This document shows, piece by piece, positions 10,674 through 22,332 of a stretch of DNA of 64,000 nucleotides; position 1 is the stretch's first letter; every line of letters starts with the position of its first letter. The position numbers and the translations under genes were made by a program. The notes below the pieces were generated by a model, which was not told where the DNA came from, did no database searches, and worked only from the letters and a program-made list of their open reading frames with translations. The DNA comes from Peronospora farinosa (taxonomy: Eukaryota; Oomycota; Peronosporomycetes; Peronosporales; Peronosporaceae): assembly GCA_947646735.1 (NCBI GenBank), contig CANTFK010000983.1, positions 806,001 to 870,000 on the forward strand, read 5' to 3'.

Positions 10674-11084
10674 ATTGCTCCACTTTAATTTGTGTACGTA
10701 CACAGAGCAGTTTCAAGTTTTTAGAAGAATAAAAATTTAGAATTATGAGCATAGCATTATAAAATCAGAAACTGGAAAAAGAACTGTGTCTTCATACTGT
10801 GATACTGTATAGTGACATTATATAGTTGAGTTTTAGCATTATGAATGACAAAGTAGAGTGACGTTCCACATTATCAGTTTTCCAGCTGTTAACCCACGTC
10901 TCATGAAATGAAATGGACGTTCTGTGCAACTCGGAGACATGCAGATATACTACGGACATAAAACGTACATCTTACAATAAGTGCAAGATGTACGTTTTAT
11001 CCGCGTACTACCCATCTTGGATCGGTTTAGACGGGTAAAGGAGCCAAACCATCCATTATACAAAACCTTAGATCTCGACGTGTC
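10674..11084. promoter_or_regulatory. Divergent intergenic region
   Basis: This lies between the HTH-like gene (minus) and cyclophilin (plus). It is AT-rich. It contains the palindrome TGTGTACGTACACA near 10692 and the long inverted repeat listed separately. No coding exon is seen. Confidence 0.5.
10958..11000. repeat. Perfect 16-bp inverted repeat with 11-bp spacer
   Basis: The arm ATAAAACGTACATCTT (10958-10973) is matched exactly by AAGATGTACGTTTTAT (10985-11000). Outside it, CGGA and TCCG can extend the stem past one unpaired base. It lies about 85 bp upstream of the cyclophilin ATG, so it could be a regulatory palindrome or a 5' transcript hairpin. Confidence 0.85.
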
Positions 11085-11819
11085 ATGGCTCCCGGCTTCT
11101 TGAGCACGCGCAAAGCGGTGTTCCTGGGCATGGGAGTGCTCTTATTTACGTACCTCATGGTGATGAATGTCTTTCTTGACACGCCAGTACAGAGTCCACG
11201 TTTGAAGCATGAAACAAAGCGCCTATTTCAAGACCAAATAGGTCATACAAAGGCGAAAAAGGCTGTTGTTCCCGTCAATTTGCGGCTTTGGACACTTAAA
11301 AAAAATCGTAAATATGTGTGGTTAGATGTGGCTATTGATGACGTCTACGTCGGTCGCATCACGGCTGAATTGTATGCTGATCAGGTGCCTAAAACAGTGG
11401 AGAATTTTCGAGCTTTGACGACGGGTGAGAAGGGACCGGACTATTCTTTTAAGGGCAGTGTGTGTCACCGTATTGTCAAGAAATTTGTTGTCCAGTGTGG
11501 AGATTATACAAAAGGTACAGGAACAGGTGGTCGTAGTATTTACGACAGCAAATTTGATGACGAACCTAATGGACTGAGACTCAAGCATTCCAAGAGATAC
11601 ATTCTACAAATGGCCAATGCTGGTCCTAATACAAATGGGAGTCAATTTTGCTTTATGTTGAGAGCGGAACCTTCTCTTGACGGCAAGCACGTGGTCTTTG
11701 GGGAAGTAGTCGAGGGATTTGGAGTTGTGGACAAGATGGAAGAAGCAGGCGTGAAAAGTGACGGAATGCCACTGGAGCACAAGGTGAGCTTTACAGATGG
11801 AGGCGAGCTTTTCGCCTAG
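11085..11819 (+). CDS. Membrane-anchored cyclophilin-type peptidyl-prolyl isomerase
   Basis: Single exon, 244 residues. Residues about 10-30 are a hydrophobic signal anchor (AVFLGMGVLLFTYLMVMNVFL) after a basic start, so the enzyme probably faces the ER/Golgi lumen. Residues about 75-243 are a cyclophilin domain (ELYADQVPKTVENFRALTTG, ANAGPNTNGSQF, LDGKHVVFG). The catalytic Arg is kept in CHRIVKKF, but FHR has become CHR, QFF has become QFC, and the cyclosporin-binding Trp before LDGKHV is Ser. Cyclophilins isomerise X-Pro bonds in folding proteins. Activity is probably kept, while cyclosporin binding is likely weak (inference). Start ATG at 11085 is the only one before the anchor. Confidence 0.88.
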   Translation: MAPGFLSTRKAVFLGMGVLLFTYLMVMNVFLDTPVQSPRLKHETKRLFQDQIGHTKAKKAVVPVNLRLWTLKKNRKYVWLDVAIDDVYVGRITAELYADQVPKTVENFRALTTGEKGPDYSFKGSVCHRIVKKFVVQCGDYTKGTGTGGRSIYDSKFDDEPNGLRLKHSKRYILQMANAGPNTNGSQFCFMLRAEPSLDGKHVVFGEVVEGFGVVDKMEEAGVKSDGMPLEHKVSFTDGGELFA

Positions 11820-11897
11820 ATGGTCATCATATCAACTCGATTAGGAAGGAGGTGGAGAACGTAAGAAAGGTTGCATAAACTACATTGCTTTGCTAAT

Positions 11898-14824
11898 CTA
11901 TGATACATGACCCATTGCTTTAGCGAACTTGATATAGTCACGCATTGACTCTTTTGATGATATGGGGGTTACACAACGAAGAGCTTTGTCGAAATGGCAC
12001 ATGCGAACATTTTTGGCATCCAGGGATTCGCGAAGAGCTAGCAGCGCTGCCTCACGGCAGAGATTCTACCACCAAATCACAAACAAACACGCCGGTTAGC
12101 AGAAATTCTCTCAAGAAACGAGCTACTCCAGGTGGCAGCGTACCTCAAGTTCGGCTCCGCTGAAATATGGTGTGCGGCTTGCCAAACCAATCAGATCGAC
12201 ATCATCATGTAGCGGCATTGGACGCGAGTGGATTCGTAAGATATCAACGCGGTCCAGTGTTGTCGGGAGGTCTACAAACTGGATGCGGTCAAACCGTCCA
12301 GGTCGCATGAGAGCTGCATCAATACAAGTTGGCCGATTAGTTGCGCCGATGACCATAAGCCCTTCTGCTGATTCAACACCATCCATTTCATTGAGCATCG
12401 TGGAGAGCACGCGCATTGCAGTGGAAGTTCCACCCTCTCCGTTTCCAGACCCACCGAATTCGCGCTTGGCAACCATCACATCGATTTCGTCAAAAAAGAT
12501 AATTGCAGGAAGTGCTGCACGTGCATCGCGAAAGACTTGGCGCACAGCGGCCTCAGCGTCACCAAAGAACGGCGAGAATACCTGTGCAGCCGATAGCGAA
12601 AGAAAGGTGGCTCCGCTTGAATGGGCTGCTGCACGCACAATGGAACTCTTGCTGCATCCTGGTGGACCATAAAGTAATATGCCGCGTGAAGGTTTGACTC
12701 CAAGACGGGCGAAAGTCTGCGGAAACTTGATGGGCCATTCAAGTGCCTGCTGCAACGCGAGCTTGGTCTCTGCCTGACCACCGATACTGTCCCAGCCTTG
12801 TCGTTCAAAGTCTTTCCTGCAAAAGAATACCACAACACAGGAATGGTGCATGCCATCAGTCCTCTATTAGTATCTAGCATGATCCAGCGAAAGTAGAAAA
12901 CACTGATTGCGAGTCACACTAACGTATATCCACTGACGCCTCGAAGAGCTGATGGTACGACGGTCTGCATAGCTTGGTCAAAGTCCTCCATGGTCACTTC
13001 AAAAGTTTGCACCACTGTCGTCTCGTCTTCGTTGGGACACGAAGAAGCAAAAGTTTGCTCTTCTCTGCTTTTTAGTAAAAAGCGGAAATACTCCAGCTGT
13101 GGTAGCCGTTGCTGATTGTTTCCTGCATTCTTGTTAGAGTCGCGATTCATGGTCTGTTTAGCAAGGAACCACAGCGGAATGATTGCGATCGGGTTTGCTT
13201 GCCAAGCTCGACCTGCGACTACAGAGCTAAGTGTTGTCGACAAGTTCTGGACACCACTGAGAGGCTCTACCCTCCGCTTCCAGTCTGCCCACCATTGCTC
13301 AAGTTCGCGGTCATGAGATAGCGCTACAAGTTCCCGGGTGGATGCTACCATAGCAGCTTCTCGACACAGAGCAGCAATATCAGCACCAACATAGCCTACT
13401 GACTTCGCGGCTAATATGTCGAGGAAGAAGTCACGTAGCTGCTCCACACTTTCTGATGATCCACTACTGAGAGCGTAAGGTGTCTGCTTAAGATGCACCT
13501 TGAAGATTTTTTTGCGCAACGCCACATTGGGCGGGGAAACAAAAATTTCGCGGTCAAATCGTCCAGGGCGTCGCAATGCTGGATCAATCGAATTTGGTAA
13601 GTTCGTAGCAGCGACAATGACTACGTTCTCACGCGAGAGACCACTTTCTACACCGTCCAATAATGTTAGCAGCTGAGCGACGATACGGCTATGTGCTGAC
13701 ATCGCACCCCCTCCAGTAGCTTCGCGCTTTGGACAGAGTGCATCTAATTCGTCAATAAAGATGACACTGGCAGCTTGTTGGGCACCGCGAGCGTGAGCTA
13801 CTGCCATTTCAAACGTTGCACGAAGAGTTCGCTCAGCGTCACCGCGTCCGCTGGTCATGATTTCAGATCCATTAATGACTTGCAGCTTTAGATTTAACAT
13901 CGCTCCAGACGTATCCTTGACCTGACGACACTCATACACTACAGAACGCACAAGCAGCGTCTTGCCCACACCTGGTGGTCCACAAAGTAGCACACCCTTT
14001 GGAAACTCCACCCCCATATCCGAGCGCAGTCTCGGATGTGCGACTGGCAACAAAATTAGCTCACGTAAAGCAGCTCGCTCATCATCCATGCCTCCTATCT
14101 CCACTCCCTTGCACTGTTGCATTTCTGGAATTGTCCGAGTCAAGTCACCACTTGCTCTATCCTTTTCGATGGTTCGACTACATCCATTAGGATTCGTCAG
14201 CGTTACACGAGTGCCAGACGTCACTCGTGCGAAGATTCCACAAGGGTATGTCGAGACGACACGGAACGTCATCAGCTTTGGTTCTTCGTCCTTTACGCTT
14301 CTACTCTTCACCACGAGATCCTCCAGCATCGGAATCGTAACTCTTGCTTCTGTACAAACAACGACATTGCGTTGTAGTGTCTGTCGTAGTAAAGAGCGCG
14401 TATCAGCGTTTTGCAGCAGTTGAGCTTGCAACTGAGACGTTAGTAATGGCACGAGTTCCAGTGTCACTGCCACAGCGACGCGCACAGCTTTTCGTGAGAT
14501 CCACAATAGTTCATTCTCTTGCAACGTATCACTATCACTTATTCTATTGCTTGGAATCAGTAAAAACGACTGCAACTTGTTAAAAATCTCCGTGTCACGT
14601 CGTAGCGTGACGGTCGCGTTCATTTGAATCTGTTGACTAAGTGCCAAAGCATCTACAGCGTTCAGCGCAATGCGGCAGACGGCAAAAAGATTGTCACTAA
14701 TATTACAGAGCACATACTGTCCAGATCCACAAGGACGGGAGCGCAAATGAGCCGATGAGATGCGGTAGCGACACGAGAAGTTTGCGCTGCTAAGTGCATT
14801 ATCGGCTGGACCATTCATGGTCAT
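11898..14824 (-). CDS. Double AAA ATPase, AFG2B/SPATA5L1-like
   Basis: Exons are 14824-12924, 12816-12144 and 12065-11898 (phases 2 and 0), about 913 residues. There is a divergent N-domain (1-240), then D1 with Walker A GPPGVGKT (about 283) and Walker B VIFIDELD (about 355). D2 has Walker A GPPGCSKS (about 684), Walker B IIFFDEID (about 740) and RPGRFDR arginine-finger region. GPPGC(S/A)K and VFSPFFGDAE in D2 match the AFG2 group, especially SPATA5L1, rather than CDC48 or PEX1/6. Family members act with SPATA5 in cytosolic 60S ribosome maturation and mitosis. Exon 3 supplies the usual CREAALLALRE helix. The frame begins with TTG at 14842, so ATG 14824 is used. Confidence 0.85.
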
Positions 14825-15212
14825 ATTGGTCAATGGCTTCAATATTTGTGTATTGACATAGAATGGACAAGTGAGTCTACTATTTACGTGATTGGGATTA
14901 TGATATTTGGGATTGGCAAAAAGTTAAATATTATATGGCTAAACTAAACATTTGTAGAAAGTAACCTCCATAATTTAATTGGATGGCTTGGTCCCGTATG
15001 TAATTTTGATTAAAAACCTCTACTATTTCAATTATTAATTTTGACTAACTCTTTACTATATAGTTATTGTTTCAAAGTGTCTTGAAAACAGTGCCCCCGT
15101 GACGTCAGCGTATCAAGCTAGAAGAGGGGAGCAGCGAGGAGGGGAGCGATCGCGTCATAATAGAAGGCTGAGGCTATTTTTACTTAATAAGACATCTTGC
15201 ACATAGTTTGAC
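14825..15212. other. Intergenic, AT-rich
   Basis: This upstream region of the AAA ATPase contains poly-A/T tracts and a short GC-richer part (15095-15170, GAGGGGAGCAGCGAGGAGG). No gene is seen. It ends at the copia LTR. Confidence 0.5.
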
Positions 15213-15448
15213 GGTTGGCAAGTAAGCTTGTTGCAGTAGGAAGACGATAGGATTCTGTATATTGATTGCTTTGTCTTCTTCTATACCTGTCTCCTAGCCA
15301 CTCTTTCTCCAAACACTCTGTGCTCCCACCATCTCGATATAGATCGTTGCTAGTCAACTTGTCTACTATCCACCTGCACTGTCCATCCATAATCAGATGA
15401 CGGCTAGCGCTAATCGCAACTCACGATCTTCAACCTCAACTTCCAACA
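15213..15448 (-). repeat. copia-1 3' LTR
   Basis: About 236 bp, matching the right LTR throughout (for example GTAAGCTTGTTGCAGTAGGA). The right edge is fixed by TGTTGG...CCAACA ends and the adjacent purine tract. The outermost bases at the left are mutated. Confidence 0.8.
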
Positions 15449-15627
15449 CTCCCCTCAATTACGCCTCATGTCTTTTATATCACCATCCTACAACCTCCTT
15501 GTCCTTCCTTAGCGTCCTTAACATCCTTCTAGCTTAAGCTCCTCATGCGCGCCTCCACCATGTCGCGCACTATGGAGCAGCCATCTCGCCTGTTCTCGCT
15601 CTCCAGTCCTTCATCCGCGTCGCGCTC

Positions 15628-18600
15628 TTTCTAAAGCCGCATCAGGCTGTGCAGCGTCGACAGCTTGGTTGCGTCGAGGGCCTTCGTCACCAGGTCCGCG
15701 ATCATCAGCTCGGATCGAGCGTGCTGCGCCGTGACGATACCGCGTCGAGCGAGATCGCGCAAATACTTGTGCTGCAAGTCGACGTGCTTGACCTTGATCG
15801 AGGAGGCTTCGCTTTCAATATTTCTGATGGCTGCCTGATATTCTACGTGCATCAGCATAGGAACAATTGGCGCTATGCCCGCCTCTCCAAGAATCTGGTG
15901 CAAGCCAATGAGCTCACGAGCGACCTTTAACGCCGCGACGAATTCAGCCTTTATCGTATAGAGGCTCACATTGCCCTGTTTTTTTTAGATCCACGACACC
16001 GCCACTCCATTGAGCAGCACCACGTCTTCCATTAGCAACTTCCGGTCCGCTTTTTCAGCTTCGAAGTCGGAATTTCTGTAGGCTTCTAGCTGCAGCGCGT
16101 ATCGACCCGTTCGCGCCGGCTTTATCTCGAGCTTGAGCGTCGCGATTCCCTTGAGGTAGCGCGCGCCACTCTTGTCGAGCTTCCAGTCGAGCACTTGAAA
16201 AGCATGCGTCTGCCTAGTCGCTTCGTGCAATTGCAAAAGCAATGTCCCGAACGCGAGCGTCGCGCGACCCACAGTAGGCTCTCGAAGAGCGAATGGAACG
16301 CATTGATCTTCGCACCGCCACCTGTGCTCTCTCGTTTTAAGCAGCGCGACTTCGTCCTCTACCACCTCGTAACAGTCGTCCCCAATCGGCGTCTTTGTCA
16401 AGTTCGCATCGCTCATCCCATGAGCACGATTGAGATCCTTGGTGGCCTCCTCCTAGTCGATACGGTACGCGCCGTCGCTTCCGAGCTCCACACGCATCCC
16501 CAAGAACTTGTTGACGTTTCCAAGGTCCTCGATTGACAGCTACGCAAGACTCGCGAAAAAACTCTCGACCGCTGCGACAATCGTTTCAATCGCCAGCAGG
16601 TCATCGACGCAGAGGCCGACTAAGACCAGCTCACCGCCGTCGCGATTGTAATACAGACACATGTCTGACAAGCAGCGCATGTACCCCGCATCGCTGAGTC
16701 GCGCATGTAGTACTTGGCTTCAGAGGCGTCCGGCTTGCTTCAGCTCGTACAGGCTCCTCCGCAGCTCCAAGACGCCCTCTCCTAGATGCGTATAACCGAT
16801 CTTGCGCAGAGTGCTATCCGACACGGTTATACCGCGTGGAAACTGCAAGTAGATGTCGAGGTGTGCTTCCTTCTCCGCACGCACGTATGCGTTCGGGGTG
16901 TCTCCGAGCTTGGCTGGAATGCCCCACGTTGCGAGTGCCAGCATGACCTTTTCCGTCGATATGTCCATCGCAGCGTCAAAGGTCAGATTGTAATCGATCC
17001 CGATCACTTGCTCATTGCCGCATTCGACAAGCCTCGCCTTGTATCGCTCCAGATATCCGTCGGCTCCCGTCTTGGTCTCACAGACCCACTTGGAGTGGAT
17101 AGCGTTCACGCCCGGACTGCCCTTCGTGACGCGCCGCACGTCGTTGCTCTCGAGCGCGGCGATCTCCTCTTGCATTGCTGTCTGCAATTTCGCGCGCTTC
17201 GTTCTGCGCATGGCCTCTCCATAGCTGAGTGGTTTTCACCTAAAAACTATGCTAATTACCACATCGCTCGCATCTCTCTTCTCCTGGCGTGCCGCTAATT
17301 GCTCTCACTTCGATGTTCTGCGCGTTTGTGCGCTTGTCCCGGCCACGACTTCTTGCTCTTCTTGCGAGCACCGACACCATCTTGCACTGCTTCATTTTCG
17401 TCGCGGATCCCCACTGCTGCCTCTACTGTTGGGCTGTCCCTTGCGCTTTGTGGTCTCGATCGCCGACCTTTATCGCGCGCTCCAGTTGTGCGTTCTGCAC
17501 ATCGTACAGCGTGGTGGAATTTTTCACGTTTGTGTGACGAACACCTTGTTCTCTCGCTGAGGAGGAACTTGTACCCCTTCGTCTCCTCGCTCACGCCCAC
17601 GACGATGCCAGCCTGCAATCGCTTCTGCAACGATCTCTTGCACAGGTCGCGGTAGACGCTACACGACGATTGTGAAGACAACGATGCTCCACAGAACCGG
17701 CATCTTGCCCGTTATCACCTCGATAGGCGACGTCCTTTTCGCGTTTTCTCGAATGGACTTCGGATCAAGATGTGGACGGCGTACTGCATCGCGTTGCCCC
17801 AGAACTGCAAAAGCAGCGCGCACGCGAACAGCATGCGGAGAGCGAGGTTTAGCACCGTCCGGTTGATTCTGTCTGTCTTTCCGTTATATGACTGGTTACG
17901 CGCTCCCAAAACTTGGCGCGCGACAACCGTGCGCTTGCAGAACAAGTCAACGTTGGCGTACTCACCACCACCGTCCCTCGCAGCACTTGAAATTTACAAA
18001 TGAAGAGCTGCTCGAAATGGAAGAGGAACTCTTTAAGCGTCTTTGACGCCGCGTCTTTCGTGCGCGCGAGAAACACACGGCAGTAGTTTGACCTATGGTC
18101 TATGAAGTTGACCATATATCGATTGCCGAGGCGATCTGCGGCGCCATTGGGCCCTTGAGGTCCGAGCAGATGACGCCGCCGATGCAGCAGCGAGGCTTTA
18201 TGCACGCCGTCCGCATCAGCAGCCATCGAACGTTCTTAAACGCAACCATGATCGCATATTCAGCGTTGTGCCTCCCGCGTGTCGCTGTCGTATTAATAAA
18301 CAGAACGTTGCTGTCGATCGCGACGTCGAACACGACTGTACCGTCCCTGCGCACATGCTAGCGCGCGTTTGTTGCCGTCGTACACGAGAGCAAACCCTTT
18401 TCTCTCCAGCTTCCCGTACGAGACGATGTTCTTCGCCACGCGGCGCAAGATAGACTTCGTTCAGCGTCATATCCATCTTTATACCGCGTTCGAGGCCCTC
18501 GAGGCGCACATTACCGACACGCGTCAGCGCAGTGACTCATCATCTGCTATGAAAATTTCATGGACGCAGACAGTTGAGTCGACAAGAAGTGACTCGTCGT

Positions 18601-18830
18601 TCACGATTTGCCTGATCGCACCGCTGTCGAGTATCCAGTCACCTCTATCGATGTCAATGACATCGCTTGCGGCTAGTACGAAGCCGCCCGCGTAGGTCGA
18701 GGCTTGAGCTTTGTTGCTCGCGTCTCTCGCACGAGCCTCTTTGCCTCGCAAGTTCTTCTTCTTGCTTTTGGCTCCTTTTTGCGAGCCACTGAAGGTTTCT
18801 CCGTAAGCACAAGCACCATGTCACCGCTCG
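15628..18830 (-). pseudogene. copia-1 pol remnant
   Basis: On the minus strand from right to left: protease with DWILDSGA (about 18600-18650); integrase catalytic region (17850-18226, GNRYMVNFIDHRSNYCRVF) and its NRT block (17715-17945); reverse transcriptase (16720-17211, HSKWVCETKTGADGYLERYKARL, ending in RSLYELKQAGRL); RNase H (15985-16416 and 15631-15969, KAEFVAALKVARE, TKALDATKLSTLHSLM). Frames change repeatedly and stops interrupt each domain. The RT catalytic YVDD block is not readable in one frame. Confidence 0.8.
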
Positions 18831-20051
18831 TGTTGCTCGTCTCATCGTCAAACACGACCCTTGCCTTGCGGTCGAACACGTTTTGCCCCGTCTTTCCGCA
18901 GAGGAAACCCGTTCGTGTGTCTTGGCGCTTCATCTCGACATGCGCCGCATCAACCTTGCGACCAACCGCGCCGCTGTCGAGATCGATCGACTGCACAAAG
19001 TACGCCAACTCCTCAGAGTGGCGTAGTTAGTCGGACCGCGTCGGGTCTTACTTTCCCCGCATGACATTCATCAGCTTTGGCGACGCGTAATGCACGATGT
19101 TGTCGAGCACAAGCGAGTAGGCGCCACCTCGCGCGTCGCTGACGGCTATCATGTAAAGAAAGTGCTCGGCCCAGGTGCGTTGCGCTTCTTTCTTTGCCAT
19201 GAGCAGCTTCATGGACTGGCTCGCCGTGATCGTCGTCTTGGGCGTTAGGTGCAGCTGATCCATGAGGTGTTCGAGTCTCGGCTGCTTAAACCACCAAGTG
19301 TCGATCTGTTAGTGATAGTAGCGCTCCGCAGTACCTGGCCAAGGAGGTCAACCTTTACGTCCTCCGTCAACAAGAAACCAGATGGCGCTTCAGCGAGGTT
19401 CACGGCGCGCATAAAGGTGCGTTTCCAGTCAAAGAACCTGCATCGAAGAACCTGATTTCGAGCCCTTTGTAGAGCTCCGTCACATCGAAATCGCGAGTGT
19501 TACATTTTCGCTGGCTCGTGGTCGACATTCCGTAGTTGCATATTACTTCCGCCGTGTGTGTCGCAGGTAGCGGTTCTTCTTGACGCGGCGCGGCCATGGG
19601 CTCGGCTGCTCGTGGCGGCATGCGATGCTGAGCTAACGGCTGTCCGCGCGGCGGCGCGACCGAGGCGAACATCGACTCGCCGTCATCTAGCCAACAAGCG
19701 TGCGTGACGTGGTTCTGGTTTCTCCTCCAGCGGCCCAAGCGCGTCTATGGTCATGAGGCGTCCACGCATGTTTGCTCTAAGCTTGGACGCAAGCATTTCG
19801 CTCTCGATAGCTCCAAGCATCCTCTCGGTTTCGTCCCGGACGCGCTGCGAAGACTCGATCTTCGACAGACGGTCGGTCACTGCGGCGAGGGCCGCGAAGA
19901 TCTCGTCATAATCCCCTTTTGCGGGAGGACGATTCTTAGACGGCTACCGACATGTTCACCGACGAGGGCACACGCGATGGTGAGCCACGCCTTAACACAT
20001 TTCGTGCAACACATCCTAGTAATCTGGTGTTCGCTTCAATTTCCCTAGCCA
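18831..20051 (-). pseudogene. copia-1 gag remnant
   Basis: An ATG at 20051 (MAREIEAN) lies just inside the 5' LTR, but the frame is soon broken. Readable pieces are 19400-19880 (TTSQRKCNTRDFDVTELYKG...), 19048-19263 (MKLLMAKKEAQRTWAEHFLYMIA, LMNVMRGK; copia-gag style) and a zinc knuckle that has lost Cys residues (CGKTGQNVFDRKA near 18860-18900). Confidence 0.65.
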
Positions 20052-20875
20052 TTAATCTTATACCCTGTTGGCAAGTAAGCTTGTTGCAGTAGGAAGACGA
20101 TAAGATTCTGTATATTAATTACTGTGTCTTTTTGTCTACCTGTCTCCTAGCCACTCTTTCTCCAAACATTTGTGCTTCAACCATCTCAGTATAGATCGTT
20201 GCTAGTCAACTGTCTACTATCCACTTGCACTGACCATCCATGATCTGATGACGGCTGGCGCTAATCGCAACTCACGATCTTCAAACTCATCTTCAGAAAA
20301 TTGCTCTTTGTAAATAGACCATATATATATGTTTCTTCCCTATTATGTATGATCGATGCAACACTTACATCTACGCACGACTAAAGAAGTGGGAAATTCA
20401 AGCGCCACAAGAACCGGCAAAAAGCTATGAGCCTGGTGCGGTTAAAAGAAGCGCGTTGGCTCTGACATCAACAACACCTTCTTTCAGGTCAAAGGTCGTG
20501 TTGACTCTAGCAACGAGCATTCGATGTATTAAGACAATCAAGGGCACGTCGAAACGAGTGACCCTTGGATCAGTCTCGGTCCAAGAGAAAACGTACCTAC
20601 GAAAGAGTTGTTCGAGGTCGTCGACGACAAGATGCCAGAGGCATCCTCAGTTGAGGTGCTCCAACTTGTCTTGGCATCTTCCGAGGAGATAGTAACTCTC
20701 TCGAAGATGACGTGGAATCTGTTCCTGTCCAAACTGAAGGAAGGAAAGATCCACGAGATAGTCGCACCAGTTCCAGAAGAAAACGTGGTGGACTGTTGCT
20801 CGTCGTCCACAATGGACTAGAGCGTCTTGGTAACCGACAACAAAAAACCGGTTTGCTGCTCAAGGCTGGAATGCC

Positions 20876-22060
20876 TTGAAGGACATCCTGTTCTATGATG
20901 TTCTGTGGAAACACCGTGATGTGTTTCTAGCAAAAGTGCCGAGCCGCCTACCGGCCGATAGGAGCATCAGGCACGAGATTGACTTGGAGCCTGGCACCAA
21001 ATATTGCCCGAGTCTTAGTGGGGAAGGGCCCCTCACTTCACTCGGTGCGAATGCTAAAAAGGGCAAAGGTTGCCCTAGTGACACTGCTAGTTTAGCAGGG
21101 GTCACGACACCTATAGGTGTCGCAGAGGAGGAACGGCAAGAAATGCATGTACTTCTTGAAGATGATACTATAGTGTTATTAACAGCTTCATTTATAGCAT
21201 CTGGGGCATTCTGATGAGTCTGAAGCTCCTCCAGCTGCCGATAAACGATCCTCTAGCTTTGACATCTCGCGCTGCCCGCAAGCGCGTCCTTCGCCTTCGC
21301 GAGCGCAACAGACGCTCGCTCTATACCGATATACGATCCTTCGGGACTGACTTCTCGCGCTGCTCAGGCGCGTCCTTCTCCTCCGTGAGCGCAAAAACCG
21401 CGGCATTCTGCGTCGGCTGAAGCTCCTGTGGAGAAGTGACAGGGAATTTAAGGCCCCTTGCAATCATTACCGACCCCTTGGAGGTGTCATAGGCAAGCTG
21501 GATGATAAAAGAGTGAACTAAGCTCGGCGCTTCGTGGATGAGCAATTAGCCATCACACGTAAAGTTCGTGACGCAATGGCAAGCGCACAGGATAAGCAAA
21601 ATCAATGTGCGGACCAACATGGTCGCAAAATTACAATGAACACTTTAGTGTTGGGGACAAAGTGCTATCAAGTACTGCTACCATACCTAAACATGCAATT
21701 TCTGTACTACCTGGTGGTACTACTTAGCTATTGCCCCAATTCATTGGGCCATTTGCGGTGGTCTAGAAGGTTGGAGACCTAAGTTATATACTCGCTCTCC
21801 CACCGTATATGAAGACTTACCCCTTATTCTACGTGGGTCGTCTGAAACGGTATGTGGATCCACAAGAGATCACATATCCGCACCAGTATAACGATACCGA
21901 TGGTGACGTCGCTATGAGTCGAGCGTCGTTGACGATAAGGCGATGGAAGAGGCGAAAAGCTTCCCATGTTTGAGTGAGGCGATGGAGGACTCAATGATCG
22001 AGGAGCAAGCCGCGTTTGACGCGGGTCTCTCATCACCAGTCGCTCCAAAATGTCTTAACG
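20876..22060 (+). pseudogene. gypsy-1 pol remnant
   Basis: 20876-21030 encodes the segment before RT (HEIDLEPGTKYC). 21030-21214 carries a linker also found in gypsy-2 (SLGANAKKGKGCPSDTASLA) with a triple hairpin. 21534-21860 encodes the integrase C-terminal part (LAITRKVRDAMASAQDKQ; YVGRLKRYVDP). Frames shift several times and no intact domain remains. Confidence 0.75.
21061..21121. repeat. Three adjacent hairpins in gypsy-1 pol
   Basis: These are GGGCAA-AGG-TTGCCC (21061-21075), then GTGAC...TGCTA-GTT-TAGCA...GTCAC (21078-21105), then the perfect 16-bp palindrome GACACCTATAGGTGTC (21106-21121). The same set, slightly changed, is at 63509-63567. Confidence 0.8.
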
Positions 22061-22332
22061 AAGGTTTAGGCGGTTATACCCTGACATTCCTTTACCTTCG
22101 CATCTTGGGGTTTCGAGGTCAGTCGCGAGACTTAAATCAAAAGATTATGAACCCGTTTTTTCACAGCAGTACTCTGTGCCTGCGTACGACGGCAAGGTAG
22201 GCAGCCGCAAGTAGGTTGGCGTAATTACCGCTCTTATCGGGCGCCACCTGTGTTGGTAAATGCGGGTGGGAATACACGCTTCCTTGTTTGAGGTTGTTGG
22301 ACCACCTCCATGTGAAGCAAAGCTTCATATTT

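Larger units (their letters stand above)
15213..20299 (-). mobile_element. Decayed Ty1/copia retrotransposon (copia-1)
   Basis: Two similar LTRs flank a minus-strand gag-protease-integrase-RT-RNaseH order, which defines Ty1/copia. At the 3' side a purine tract (GAGGGGAG) directly precedes TGTTGG of the LTR, and the LTR ends in CCAACA. Inside the 5' LTR, 20050-20065 reads GGGTATAAGATTAATG on the minus strand, resembling a primer-binding site. No clear target duplication is seen. The coding region is broken by many stops and frameshifts, so the element is inactive. Confidence 0.9.

Noticed and set aside
13962..14423. 153-codon plus-strand frame
   Set aside because: Antisense to the first AAA exon of the AFG2B-like gene; no upstream promoter or domain.
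20345..20692. Plus-strand frame left of gypsy-1 as a host gene
   Set aside because: It leads without a boundary into gypsy pre-RT sequence and is broken, so it is treated as element DNA.
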